NCBI GenBank assembly: GCA_027314645.1
Contig: DAHVAL010000003.1
Coordinates: forward strand, 62,001 to 126,000
Direction: 5' to 3'
Origin: Nitrospirota bacterium
GTDB taxonomy: Bacteria > Nitrospirota > Leptospirillia > Leptospirillales > Leptospirillaceae
Length of the DNA stretch: 64,000 bases
The notes under the pieces were generated by a model. It did not search any database, was not told where the DNA came from, and was given only the letters and a program-made list of their open reading frames with translations. Positions 32,531-41,539 of this stretch are shown here, one piece after another (the first letter of the stretch is position 1; every line of letters starts with the position of its first letter). The position numbers were made by a program, and so were the translations under genes.

Positions 32531-33904
32531 ATGTCTTTTGAGTCCCTTGGTCTCAATCCGGACCTTTTGCGTGCCCTTTCCGATCTCAAACACAGTTCCC
32601 CCACCCCCATCCAGAAACAGACCATTCCCCCCATCATCGAAGGCCGAGACGTTTTGGGCGTAGCCCAAACTGGCTCCGGAAAAACCGGGGGATTTCTTCT
32701 TCCCTCCCTTCACCGGAACAAACGGGCCCATGGAACCCGGATTCGCCATCAGATTCTTGTGCTCTCACCCACCCGGGAACTCGCTGGACAGATAGAACGT
32801 TCAGCCCGGGAATACGGGAAATACCTCAGAAGCCGCACCGTCCTCCTGGTGGGCGGGACCGATATGCGCCGCCAAATGGACAACCTGAGACGTCCCTGGG
32901 ATCTCGCCATTGCCACCCCCGGGCGGCTCATCGACCACATGCAACGCGGGACGATTTCGCTTTCCCATGTGCATACCGTGGTTCTCGACGAAGCTGACCG
33001 CATGCTGGACATGGGCTTTCTCCCCGATGTGGAGACCATTCTGAAGGCGCTTCACCCCGACCGGCAAACCCTTCTTTTCACTGCGACCCTCCCTCCCCGC
33101 ATCCTGAGCCTGACAAAGACCTATCAGAAGGACCCCGTCCTGGTTCAGCTTGAATCCTCCGGATCTCCTCCCGTCTCGATCGATCAGGAGGTGGTGGCCA
33201 TCGGACATGGCTCCCAAAAGTTGGGTCTCCTCAAGACCATCCTGACCGAGCCACAGACCACTGAAGGTCAAACCCTGATCTTCACGCGCACGAAGCGGGG
33301 CGCGGAAGAATTGTCCGATTCACTCCTTCGGGATGGATTCCCGAGCGATGCCCTTCACGGCGACAAGAGCCAGTCCCAGAGAAACCGCGTTCTCGCCAGA
33401 TTCCGCGCCGGCCAGATCCGTATCCTTGTGGCGACCGATGTGGCTGCCCGCGGCCTCGATATCGACACGGTCACCTGCGTCGTCAACTTCGATCTTCCCC
33501 AGTCCCCCGAAGACTATATTCACCGGATCGGACGTACCGGAAGGGCCGGACGCTCCGGTCGCGCCATCTCCTTCTGCCATCCGGCGGATAGGCCGCTTCT
33601 CCGGGACATCGAACGGCTTCTCGGCGCAAACGTTCCCATTTCCTCGCTCTCTCCTCCTCCCTCCTCGAACCGTTTCAGAAATTCGGGGCCTCGGCAAGGA
33701 GTCCGGTCCGACCGACCTCATCGACAGGAGGAACGAGGAACGGAGAAACGATCGGGTCTTCGGCCCGCTCCCAAGTCCGATTCGGGATCCGATGGGCACA
33801 AGGACCGGTGGCGCGACCGTCCTTCCTCCGGTCGTCCTTCGTACGCCTCGGGAAACCGGCCATTTCGGAGGAACTCCCGCCCCGCATCAAACCAGGACGC
33901 ATAA
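32531..33904 (+). CDS. DEAD-box RNA helicase (RhlE-like)
   Basis: 457 aa from the ATG at 32531, which has AGGAG 7 nt upstream; a start nine codons earlier lacks one. All motifs are visible: Q motif region FESLGLNPDLLRAL...TPIQKQTIP, AQTGSGKT (45-52), PTRELAGQI, DEAD in VLDEADRMLDMGF, TAT in LLFTATLPP (SAT in most relatives), and HRIGRTGRAGR. The last 85 residues are a basic, Ser/Arg-rich disordered tail, like RhlE. It unwinds structured RNA in ribosome assembly or mRNA decay, often in the cold. Confidence 0.93.
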   Translation: MSFESLGLNPDLLRALSDLKHSSPTPIQKQTIPPIIEGRDVLGVAQTGSGKTGGFLLPSLHRNKRAHGTRIRHQILVLSPTRELAGQIERSAREYGKYLRSRTVLLVGGTDMRRQMDNLRRPWDLAIATPGRLIDHMQRGTISLSHVHTVVLDEADRMLDMGFLPDVETILKALHPDRQTLLFTATLPPRILSLTKTYQKDPVLVQLESSGSPPVSIDQEVVAIGHGSQKLGLLKTILTEPQTTEGQTLIFTRTKRGAEELSDSLLRDGFPSDALHGDKSQSQRNRVLARFRAGQIRILVATDVAARGLDIDTVTCVVNFDLPQSPEDYIHRIGRTGRAGRSGRAISFCHPADRPLLRDIERLLGANVPISSLSPPPSSNRFRNSGPRQGVRSDRPHRQEERGTEKRSGLRPAPKSDSGSDGHKDRWRDRPSSGRPSYASGNRPFRRNSRPASNQDA

Positions 33905-33919
33905 AGGAGCGATCCATCG

Positions 33920-34651
33920 ATGGGTTCGCTTATTATCGGCATCACGACCGATTATTCCCCCGGTGAACCCGGACGTGACCCGCGATTTTTTCTCAAGACT
34001 TCGTACGTCCATTACTTCAGAGAGGGGGGAGCCCGTGTGGTTCTCCTCCCCTTCACCCCCCCCTTGGACGCCGCCGAATGGGACTTCCTGGACGGATTGG
34101 TGATTTCCGGGTCCGGCTCGGACATCGAGCCACATTTCTACAAAGAAGCGAAGACATTTATTCCAGGAGACTGGATGCCGGACGAGCGGGTCGATTTCGA
34201 ATTCTCCCTGCTCGCACGATCAGAAGAGAAGGGGATTCCGGTGTTCGGAATCTGTGGGGGATTCCAGGCGATGAACGTCTTTCGAGGAGGGTCGTTGGTC
34301 CAGGATCTCCCGTCCATGAGAAACAGGGGCCTTGGCCATCAAGAAACGCTGCACACGGTGGAGCTAGGATCAAACTTCAGAGATTTGGCTGAAAAGGTCG
34401 GAAGGCACGATCCCCCAAAGGTTACCGTGAACAGCTTCCACCACCAGGGCGTCAATCGGCTGGGATCACGCCTTGACATCGAGGCCGTGTCCGAGGATGG
34501 CCTCATCGAAGGGTTCAGGGATCCGGCCCACCCTTACTTCGTCGGCGTCCAGTGGCATCCTGAGCGGATGCCGGAAAATGACCCCTTCAGCCTGCTCCTT
34601 CGGGAGGCTTTTCTCGACGCATGCCGGACCTTCCGGTCAAGCCGCCCCTGA
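33920..34651 (+). CDS. Gamma-glutamyl-gamma-aminobutyrate hydrolase-family protein (peptidase C26)
   Basis: 243 aa. The nucleophile Cys is in FGICGGFQAMNV (about 111-122), with VISGSGSDIEPHFY and, near the C-terminus, FVGVQWHPERM giving the His and Glu. NSFHHQGVNRLG is the conserved loop of PuuD-type hydrolases. They cleave gamma-glutamyl amides such as gamma-glutamyl-GABA in polyamine or glutamate metabolism. It follows the helicase by 15 nt. Its stop codon abuts the stop of the opposing gene at 34652 with no base between. Confidence 0.9.
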   Translation: MGSLIIGITTDYSPGEPGRDPRFFLKTSYVHYFREGGARVVLLPFTPPLDAAEWDFLDGLVISGSGSDIEPHFYKEAKTFIPGDWMPDERVDFEFSLLARSEEKGIPVFGICGGFQAMNVFRGGSLVQDLPSMRNRGLGHQETLHTVELGSNFRDLAEKVGRHDPPKVTVNSFHHQGVNRLGSRLDIEAVSEDGLIEGFRDPAHPYFVGVQWHPERMPENDPFSLLLREAFLDACRTFRSSRP

Positions 34652-35593
34652 TCAATCCGTGGGGGGCCCGGACTTGGGTCCGCGCCCGGTCCTGGGCTGG
34701 GAGCGGCCTCCCTCAATTCGGCCCGGGCGGCCCTGACGGGTCCGGGGACCCGGATGCTTCCTCCACCGATTGATGGTCGAGGGAGCGATCTTCAGCACGG
34801 TTTCCGGATCAAACAGGCGCTTTTCCCGTATCCGCCCATTCCGGAGCGATTCGATTCTTAGCACCACCGGAATCCGGCCTCTTGCGACAAAATCTTCAAA
34901 CTCGGATGGACGAAGGCCGAGTTCCCGCCGCACATCCCGATCGGTCCAAAGCGTCCGAACCCAGGCATGAAAATGCTGTTCCCTCTGACGTTCCTTCGCG
35001 GAGACAGCGCGAATCCGCTTTTTCTCCTCCCTCAAAACGGTCCGGGCTTTTTTAAAAGCGGCAAGAATGTCCTTTCTGGGGAAAGACTGACCATGGTCAG
35101 CCATCATTCGTTCCACTCCCATTGCAATCGGACGGTCGAGGGCAGATGGAGGACCTTCCGGAATTTTCCCTTGGCCGGAGAGGGCCATTGCGTAGACACT
35201 CCAAGGCTCCCTAGTCAGAAGGGTGAAAAGAACGACGGGATCCCTTTCCTCCCCCAGCTCTTCAAAAAGACATCGCGACAAAAGATTTCTCAGAATCTCC
35301 GGAAGGTCGTTGGACGAACGGCCTATGATTTCTCCCCCCGTCCTTGACACGAGATCGGATAGCTGCGAAGAGGTCAGCCGCTTGCGGTCGATTCCGAGAA
35401 GAGGAAGGCCCGTCAGAAGAACCTCCCGTTTCAATTGCCCATACACGGTTTCGAGCAACAGATCGTCGGTGGTGGATCGTGACACCCATTCCATGATCTT
35501 CGAAGAGGCAGGAGGGGACAGACCTCGACTGCGGAAGACCTCCCTGATCCAATTGCGGGTGGACGTCAAAGACCTACTTTTCAGGTGCTCCAT
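34652..35593 (-). CDS. Hypothetical protein, possible nucleic-acid-binding
   Basis: 313 aa from the ATG at 35593, sharing one base with the nagZ stop (TGATG). No signal peptide or membrane segment. The N-terminal 110 residues are helical; the C-terminal part has DRDVRRELGLRPSEFEDFVARGRIPVVL, resembling a helix-turn-helix, APSTINRWRKHP, a second one, and a basic tail rich in Arg/Gly/Pro (last 35 residues). I do not recognise a family; binding to DNA or RNA is inferred from these features. It ends a run of overlapping genes with recJ-like DHH, rdgB and nagZ. Confidence 0.7.
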   Translation of the reverse strand: MEHLKSRSLTSTRNWIREVFRSRGLSPPASSKIMEWVSRSTTDDLLLETVYGQLKREVLLTGLPLLGIDRKRLTSSQLSDLVSRTGGEIIGRSSNDLPEILRNLLSRCLFEELGEERDPVVLFTLLTREPWSVYAMALSGQGKIPEGPPSALDRPIAMGVERMMADHGQSFPRKDILAAFKKARTVLREEKKRIRAVSAKERQREQHFHAWVRTLWTDRDVRRELGLRPSEFEDFVARGRIPVVLRIESLRNGRIREKRLFDPETVLKIAPSTINRWRKHPGPRTRQGRPGRIEGGRSQPRTGRGPKSGPPTD

Positions 35594-36576
35594 CAATCCG
35601 GCCTCCAGGCCAATGCGGGTCGCGTCCAGGCGGCGACCCTCTTCGCCGCCTGGCACACCCGCTCGTTTCCATCGTCCGCCATTCTCGAAAGGGCCTCAAA
35701 AACCTTGAGGGCCGCCTGGGTATTCCGAAGCACCAGGAGGCCGTCGCACCCTGCCTCGAGCGAAAGAAGCGCCGCATTCACCACGCCAAGTTTCGCCACC
35801 GCCTCCATCAGAAGATCGTCGGTCAATGTCAGTCCCTTAAATCCCAGTCTCTCCCGGAGAAGCCCGGTCACGATGCGGCGGGATAGCGTTGCCGGCACAT
35901 CATCCCAAGCCGGATAGACGACATGAGCGGTCATCATGAAGGGGATCCCTTCCGCGATGGCGGCTCGGAAGGGAACAAGCTCCCGATTTTCAAGTGTTTC
36001 CCGATCCGCCTCCACGACAGGAAGGGCAAGGTGCGAATCGAGGTCGGTCGCCCCATGGCCGGGAAAATGTTTCCCGCAGGGGAGAATCCCTTCTTCCAAA
36101 AGACCTTTGGCAAAAGCCATGGCCAAGGGACCCACCTTCTCCGGATCCCCGGAAAAGGCGCGGTCCCCGATGATCGGATTCTTCGGATTCGAATCCACAT
36201 CAAGCACAGGGGCGAAATCGATATCGAAGCCGAGGGTCCGGAGAGCCTTTCCCAGCTCGCGCCCCGCCGTCCTGATCTTTGCGACCTCTCCGGTCGCGGC
36301 CAGGGAGCGCATGGGTCCGAGGGGAGGAACACCCTCACGCAGGCGGGCGACACGCCCCCCCTCCTGATCCACGGCGATCATCACGCGACCCGAGGGACAG
36401 GCCGCTCTAATCGCCTCGTTCAACTCCATAACCTGTCGGGGATCGAGGATATTTTCACGGAAGATCACCACGCCCATGGGATCGATCCGACGGAGGTAGT
36501 CTTGATCCTCACGGGTCAGGTGAGGTCCCGGGAGGCTGACCCACAAGAGAGAACCTGGGCGCGGGGTCATGCTCAT
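35593..36576 (-). CDS. nagZ: Beta-N-acetylhexosaminidase NagZ
   Basis: 327 aa from an ATG at 36576 that forms an ATGA overlap with the rdgB stop. Glycoside hydrolase family 3: VMIAVDQEGGRVARL, GRELGKALRTLGFDIDFAPVLD, KHFPGHGATDLDSH (the His/Asp dyad loop) and LTLTDDLLMEA (catalytic Asp) are present. It removes N-acetylglucosamine from anhydro-muropeptides during peptidoglycan recycling. Cell-wall context is reinforced by murI in the same run. Confidence 0.93.
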   Translation of the reverse strand: MSMTPRPGSLLWVSLPGPHLTREDQDYLRRIDPMGVVIFRENILDPRQVMELNEAIRAACPSGRVMIAVDQEGGRVARLREGVPPLGPMRSLAATGEVAKIRTAGRELGKALRTLGFDIDFAPVLDVDSNPKNPIIGDRAFSGDPEKVGPLAMAFAKGLLEEGILPCGKHFPGHGATDLDSHLALPVVEADRETLENRELVPFRAAIAEGIPFMMTAHVVYPAWDDVPATLSRRIVTGLLRERLGFKGLTLTDDLLMEAVAKLGVVNAALLSLEAGCDGLLVLRNTQAALKVFEALSRMADDGNERVCQAAKRVAAWTRPALAWRPD

Positions 36577-37193
36577 CTCGCCCCCATCGCCTGACATAGA
36601 TTCCTAAATGCCCGTAACCGGTGGGAGATCCTGTTCTTTTCAGAAGAAGCCATGATCCCGAAGCTCGCATGATACCCTTCGGGAACAAACACGGGATCGT
36701 ATCCGAATCCCCCCTCCCCCATGAGACCTTTGGTGATTCGGCCGAACACCTTCCCGGAAGCTGCGGCCCTCAGTCCCCCACTGGCGATGTCGACAGCCAC
36801 GAGAACGCACACAAAAAAGGCCTGTCTCTGGTCGCCGGACAACCCCTTCATGTTGCCAAGGAGCCGTTCCCTGTTTTGTTCATCGGTCGCATTCTCCCCG
36901 GCGTACCGGGCCGATCGGATTCCTGGCTCCCCGGAAAGCGCGGGGACCACAAGTCCTGAGTCATCGGCGAAGACCACCCCTGCCGCTTTTCCTCTCAAAG
37001 CCCGGGCAAAGGCCTCCGCCTTCGCCCACGCATTGGTAAAAAAACTCTCGCCTGATTCCTTTACGTCAGGCGCGGGGAACTCCCTGGAAAAGGCGGGACG
37101 AACAGTCACCCCTGCGGGAGCCATCTCGGAAAACTCCTTAACCTTGTGAGCGTTCCCCGTTCCGACAAAGAGGACGAGGACCCCATCAGCCAT
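36573..37193 (-). CDS. rdgB: Non-canonical purine NTP pyrophosphatase (RdgB/HAM1)
   Basis: 206 aa, ATG at 37193 overlapping the preceding gene by 8 nt. FVGTGNAHKVKEF, FADDSGLVVPALSGEPGIRSARYAG and GFGYDPVFVPEGY are the standard RdgB blocks. It hydrolyses dITP, XTP and related nucleotides to keep them out of DNA and RNA. Frequently linked with rph, which is also nearby here. Confidence 0.94.
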   Translation of the reverse strand: MADGVLVLFVGTGNAHKVKEFSEMAPAGVTVRPAFSREFPAPDVKESGESFFTNAWAKAEAFARALRGKAAGVVFADDSGLVVPALSGEPGIRSARYAGENATDEQNRERLLGNMKGLSGDQRQAFFVCVLVAVDIASGGLRAAASGKVFGRITKGLMGEGGFGYDPVFVPEGYHASFGIMASSEKNRISHRLRAFRNLCQAMGAR

Positions 37194-38142
37194 TCCGGCT
37201 CTCTCCCTGCAACGCATCATCGATCATAACAGGCCGGAGCGTCCCATCGGGTCCCTCGACCTGGTGGACCGGAGAGTCCGTCAGGAACCCTGCCGCCTTC
37301 GCATGGCCGCCGCCCCCGAACCGGGACGCGATCTTCGAAAGGTCGGGACCATCTTCGCCCGCCCGAAGGCTGTAGGAGATCCGCCCGTCCTTTCTGAGTG
37401 ACCATATCACGACGAAGGGGGTGTCCGACTTCATCGCTCCTCCGATTTCGGAGGTCAAAATGGGAGAGTTTACAAAGAACGCCCGTTCCCCCGTGACGAA
37501 GCGCCCCCATACCCCCGTCTCCCGGATGGCGATTTTTAGCAGGATGGATTGATACCGGAGAATTGATCGCCCTTCGATCACCAAGGCGTTGTTTTCTGAA
37601 AGAGGCGCATATCCGAGGGTTTGATAAAGCTGATCCCACACGTCAAAGTCGAACGCGTAGGACGCCATGGCGGTGGTGATCTCAAGGGAAAGAGGGAGGG
37701 TCCACCTCCAAAGATCCCGATCCTCCACGTAGCGGATCAGATTCGGCACAGGCTCTCCCGGGAAGAAGGTTTCCCATGCGATCATCGCCCCCGAGCGCGT
37801 CATGTCGAATACCACATTCGGATCATCGGGGTAGAGCGGCTGGAGTTTTTCCATGGCACTCTTATGGTGATCCAGAAGGACGACCGTTCGCGCCTTTTTC
37901 CGAAGCTCCGAGAAGTAGTCGGGGTCAAAAGAAAGATCGAGGATATACACCGTATGACCTTCGGGGATGGCAGGAAGAGGGTCTCCGTAATTGAACGGAA
38001 CGAAATTGAGGGGACCTTTTCCGGAAAATCGCTTCCATGCGGCCCAGGCCGCCCCGAATCCATCGGAACAGTTCCGATGGTAGAACACTGTCACCGGAAG
38101 GGTCGTGTTCTGAGGGATGGGATCGATCTTGGCAGAGTTCAT
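37186..38142 (-). CDS. DHH/DHHA1-family phosphoesterase
   Basis: 318 aa. Metal-binding motifs of the DHH superfamily are FYHRNCSDGFGAAW (about 20-33), YILDLSFD, LLDHHKSAM (about 88-96) and the DHHA1 glycine motif SRFGGGGHAKAAGF near residue 285. Closest in layout to the small stand-alone DHH proteins (NrnA/oligoribonuclease-like or exopolyphosphatase-like); the exact substrate (short RNAs, pAp, cyclic dinucleotides or polyphosphate) cannot be told. It begins a tight run with rdgB and nagZ and follows an ABC-F gene by 46 bp. Confidence 0.85.
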   Translation of the reverse strand: MNSAKIDPIPQNTTLPVTVFYHRNCSDGFGAAWAAWKRFSGKGPLNFVPFNYGDPLPAIPEGHTVYILDLSFDPDYFSELRKKARTVVLLDHHKSAMEKLQPLYPDDPNVVFDMTRSGAMIAWETFFPGEPVPNLIRYVEDRDLWRWTLPLSLEITTAMASYAFDFDVWDQLYQTLGYAPLSENNALVIEGRSILRYQSILLKIAIRETGVWGRFVTGERAFFVNSPILTSEIGGAMKSDTPFVVIWSLRKDGRISYSLRAGEDGPDLSKIASRFGGGGHAKAAGFLTDSPVHQVEGPDGTLRPVMIDDALQGESRNG

Positions 38143-38188
38143 TTCTCAATATTCTCCCTGCCATTCCCGAGCCCCCTCAGGAGACGGA

Positions 38189-40096
38189 TCAGGAATGGCG
38201 TTGAACGGTACGTTCGAGGAGGGTCCCAAGGCGCTCCCACTCGGAGGTCCGGTCTTGTAGTTTTTTCCTTGCGACAGAAAGCTTCGATGAGGCCCTGCGG
38301 GCTTCGGACCCGTTTCCCGAGGCCGCCTGGGTCAGACGCTCCACTTCCTCTTCCAGATCCAGGACTTCCTTCTCCACCCATGCAAGCCGTTTTCCGATGA
38401 TTTCCGGATCGTCCCCCGGCTCCTGGCGTGGGGTGGGTCCGGAAGAATAATCGGCCCCGCCGCCGGATTGTCCCTTTTCCGTGGATGGCGAGGCGAGGGT
38501 CAGGACCGCGTTGCGCTTGGCGCGATAGGTTTCAAACCGGTGGTTCATGAACAGCCGGATCGATCCTGGGTGCACTTCGATGATATCGGTTGAAATTTTT
38601 TCGATGACATAGCGGTCATGGGTAATGAAGACCATGGTCCCGCTGTAGGCTTCGAGAGCAGCAACCAGGGCTTCCCTGGACGGGAGGTCGAGGTGGTTGG
38701 TCGGCTCGTCGAGAAGAAGGAGATTGGCCGGGGCAAGAAGCATCCTTGCGAGGGAGAGGCGGCTTTTTTCACCGCCGGAGAGCACCTTGACCTTCTTGAA
38801 GACATCCTCTTGCCGGAAAAGGAAGGCTCCCAGCAAACCCCGGATGCGCGTCTGCGACTCGGAGTCCGGAGCCACCGAATCCATGCTGGCAAGGACCGTG
38901 TGGGAAGGGTCGAGAATTTCGAGCTGATGCTGGGAATAATAGGCGGTGCTGACATTCGTCCCGGTCGTATAGGACCCGGCCTCCGGCTTCACCGCCCCGG
39001 CCATGATCTTGAGGAGGGTGGACTTGCCGGCTCCATTGGGCCCGACGAGGGCGACCTTCATTCCCCTTCGCAATATCCAGTTGAAGGGTTGAATGATCTT
39101 CCGGCCATCATAGGATTTCTCGATGTCGGACAATGTCGCGACAACTTCCCCCGACCGGATGGGGGTCGGAAAGGTGAAGCGGACGGTCTTCTGGGTCTGC
39201 TCCTTTTCCAGGACATCAATCTTCTCCAGCGCCTTGATGCGACTCTGCACCTGCGTGGCCTTGGTCGCCTTCGCCCGGAACCGGTCGATAAAATCCTGAG
39301 TTTTTGCGATTTCCTCTTGCTGGCGTGCGATGGCTGCGTCGAGCGCCAGCGAGCGGCGTTCCTTCTCCTCTAAGTAGGCATCATAGTTTCCCGTGTAGAC
39401 CGTGGCCTTTCCGCCTGAAAGTTCGATCACCCCTCCCACGACCCCGTTCATGAACGAACGGTCGTGAGAAATGAGGAGGACCGCTCCGGGAAAGTCCAGG
39501 AGAAAGGATTCCAGCCACTCGATGGAGGGAATGTCGAGGTGGTTGGTGGGCTCATCGAGGAGAAGGAGGTCGGGATTGGTGACCAGGGTTCTGGCCAAGG
39601 CCACGCGCATTCTCCATCCTCCCGAAAGGTCGGAGACATGGGCGTCCATCCTGGCCTGATCGAATCCGAGACCTGCCAGCACTTTGCGGGCGGTGGTCTC
39701 CTGCTCGAATCCCCCAAGAAGGCCGAACCGGGTCTGAACCTCTCCGTACCGATTGAGAACGCCCGTATCGCCTGCCGCAAGTTTCCCTTCAAGATCCCGC
39801 ATCTCCCGTTCGAGACGGATGAGTTCCTCGTCGCCGCTCATCACACAAGCGACGGCGGTCATCTCTCCCTCGACCACCACCTCCTGGGGGAGATACCCGA
39901 CCCGGTATCCGGGAGGCATGCTGACCATTCCATCGTCAGGCTCGAGAGCCCCCGCGAGAATTTTCATGAGCGAGGACTTGCCGGCGCCGTTCGGACCAAC
40001 AAGGGCCATTCTCTCCCTCAAGGAGATCCGGAGGGAAAGATCGGAAAACAGGGTCTTGGTCGGGTAGTGTTTCGAAATTCCTGAAAGGGTGATCAT
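38189..40096 (-). CDS. ABC-F ATPase (Uup/YheS type)
   Basis: 635 aa. Two ABC domains: GPNGAGKSS with LSGGWRMRVALA and DEPTNHLD, and GPNGAGKST with LSGGEKSRLSLA and DEPTNHLD. The linker QQEEIAKTQDFIDRFRAKATKATQVQSR is the ABC-F interdomain P-site tip motif. A charged coiled coil fills the last 80 residues (VEKEVLDLEEEVERLTQ...), as in Uup or YheS. ABC-F proteins act on ribosomes, resolving stalls or assembly problems. It is the second ABC-F gene in this window, distinct from EttA. Confidence 0.93.
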   Translation of the reverse strand: MITLSGISKHYPTKTLFSDLSLRISLRERMALVGPNGAGKSSLMKILAGALEPDDGMVSMPPGYRVGYLPQEVVVEGEMTAVACVMSGDEELIRLEREMRDLEGKLAAGDTGVLNRYGEVQTRFGLLGGFEQETTARKVLAGLGFDQARMDAHVSDLSGGWRMRVALARTLVTNPDLLLLDEPTNHLDIPSIEWLESFLLDFPGAVLLISHDRSFMNGVVGGVIELSGGKATVYTGNYDAYLEEKERRSLALDAAIARQQEEIAKTQDFIDRFRAKATKATQVQSRIKALEKIDVLEKEQTQKTVRFTFPTPIRSGEVVATLSDIEKSYDGRKIIQPFNWILRRGMKVALVGPNGAGKSTLLKIMAGAVKPEAGSYTTGTNVSTAYYSQHQLEILDPSHTVLASMDSVAPDSESQTRIRGLLGAFLFRQEDVFKKVKVLSGGEKSRLSLARMLLAPANLLLLDEPTNHLDLPSREALVAALEAYSGTMVFITHDRYVIEKISTDIIEVHPGSIRLFMNHRFETYRAKRNAVLTLASPSTEKGQSGGGADYSSGPTPRQEPGDDPEIIGKRLAWVEKEVLDLEEEVERLTQAASGNGSEARRASSKLSVARKKLQDRTSEWERLGTLLERTVQRHS

Positions 40097-40317
40097 CGTG
40101 GGTCCAGGCTGGTCCGGACAATGCTCGCCGGCTCACCCTTCAGGAGAATCCTTGAACAGGACTGTGGCATTTCAGCGGTCCCCTTTAATCTCTTCGGATA
40201 TCCGAGGTGCGTTCTATGGAAAAGATCATCGGGCGGTGTATGCGAATAGAGGAGGTTTTCTTGCATTAAAGAAAATCATACCGGACATTTCTTCCGGGAA
40301 CAAGCCCTTTCAGGAAA

Positions 40318-40782
40318 TCACTGCGGACACCCTTCCCTCATCCCGCTCCCCCATTCGTTTTCGGGCCGCCCGGGGTCCTTGCGGGATTTCGTCTGGGGAA
40401 AGTTCTCCGGGGGCCGTCGACCAAGACCGAGCCGGTACCGGGGCAGCCGCTGGTCCACCCTTTGGGCATAGGCATCGATCCCTCCGTCAAGGTTCAAGAC
40501 GTTTTTGTATCCGTTCTGGCAGAGGAAATAACAGGCGAGGATCGATCGTACCCCAGTATGGCAGTACACGATGACAGGAAGGTCCCGGGGAATTTCCCCC
40601 ATGTTTTCTGGAAGCCGGGAGAGCGGAATGAGAAGAGAATGAGGAAACCGGACGTAATGATGTTCCCACTCTTCCCTCACGTCAAGAAGAGTCAGCGGAG
40701 GCCGGTCCATGGTCCTCCGTTTCGCCGAAAAAATGAAATCCTTCAAGCTCTCGCAGGAGATTCTCTTCGCATGAGGGCCCAA
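40318..40782 (-). CDS. Rhodanese-domain protein
   Basis: About 154 aa from a TTG at 40782 with GAGGG 4 nt upstream; the longer frame back into rph has no better start, so the N-terminus is uncertain. A single rhodanese domain is shown by TLLDVREEWEHHYV, LPVIVYCHTGVRS with the active Cys (loop CHTGVRS) and NVLNLDGGIDAYAQ. It transfers sulfane sulfur to acceptors such as cyanide or thiols. A basic tail of about 35 residues follows. It is 37 nt downstream of rph. A sulfur-carrier rhodanese is of interest given the desulfurase-dead IscS in this window, but the link is speculative. The following 221 bp to the ABC-F gene show no gene. Confidence 0.85.
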   Translation of the reverse strand: MGPHAKRISCESLKDFIFSAKRRTMDRPPLTLLDVREEWEHHYVRFPHSLLIPLSRLPENMGEIPRDLPVIVYCHTGVRSILACYFLCQNGYKNVLNLDGGIDAYAQRVDQRLPRYRLGLGRRPPENFPQTKSRKDPGRPENEWGSGMREGCPQ

Positions 40783-40819
40783 AAGTCCCTCAAAATCGCG
40801 TATCCGATTCTGTGATTCC

Positions 40820-41539
40820 TCATTCGAGGGAGACGAGTCGTTTCTGAAGGTCGACAATTTCGGAAATTCCCTTCCAGGCCAAATCCAGAAGACGGTCCGT
40901 ATCCTTCCTTGAAAAGGACCGATGTTCGGCTGTCCCCTGGATCTCCACAAGGTCACCCCGTCCGGTCATCACCACATTCATGTCCACATCGGCCGTGGAG
41001 TCTTCCGTATAGCACAGGTCGAGACAGGGTTCTCCCTCCAGCATTCCCACCGATACTGCGGCCAGGTAATCCCGGAGGGGCATTTTCTCGATCAGACCGG
41101 TTTTTCTCAAGTTGGCAAAGGCTAAGGCCAATGCAACGAAGGCTCCTCCGATCGCGGCGCATCGCGTTCCCCCATCCGCCTGGATCACGTCGCAATCGAC
41201 AGTCGCCGTCCGCACTCCCATCCCTTCAAAATTCACCATCGAACGGAGGCTGCGTCCTATGAGCCGTTGTATTTCCTGGGTTCTCCCGGTCTGCTTTCCC
41301 CTCGCCGCCTCGCGGGGCGACCTTTCATGGGTCGACCGGGGAAGCATCCCGTATTCGGCCGTGACCCAGCCTCGTCCCTGATCCTTCAGGAACGGGGGAA
41401 CCTTTTCTTCCATGCTCACAGTGGCCAATACATGGGTATACCCCATTTTTATGAGGGCTGAGCCTTCCGCATACCGATTGGGCGAAGGGTCGATCATCAA
41501 GCTCCTCAATTCGTCCGGTTTTCGTCCATCGCCCCTCAT
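40820..41539 (-). CDS. rph: Ribonuclease PH
   Basis: 239 aa. [61 protein letters not shown] and [16 protein letters not shown] are the conserved blocks of this phosphate-dependent 3'-5' exoribonuclease, which trims tRNA 3' ends. The ATG overlaps the murI stop (ATGA). Length is normal. Confidence 0.96.
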   Translation of the reverse strand: MRGDGRKPDELRSLMIDPSPNRYAEGSALIKMGYTHVLATVSMEEKVPPFLKDQGRGWVTAEYGMLPRSTHERSPREAARGKQTGRTQEIQRLIGRSLRSMVNFEGMGVRTATVDCDVIQADGGTRCAAIGGAFVALALAFANLRKTGLIEKMPLRDYLAAVSVGMLEGEPCLDLCYTEDSTADVDMNVVMTGRGDLVEIQGTAEHRSFSRKDTDRLLDLAWKGISEIVDLQKRLVSLE

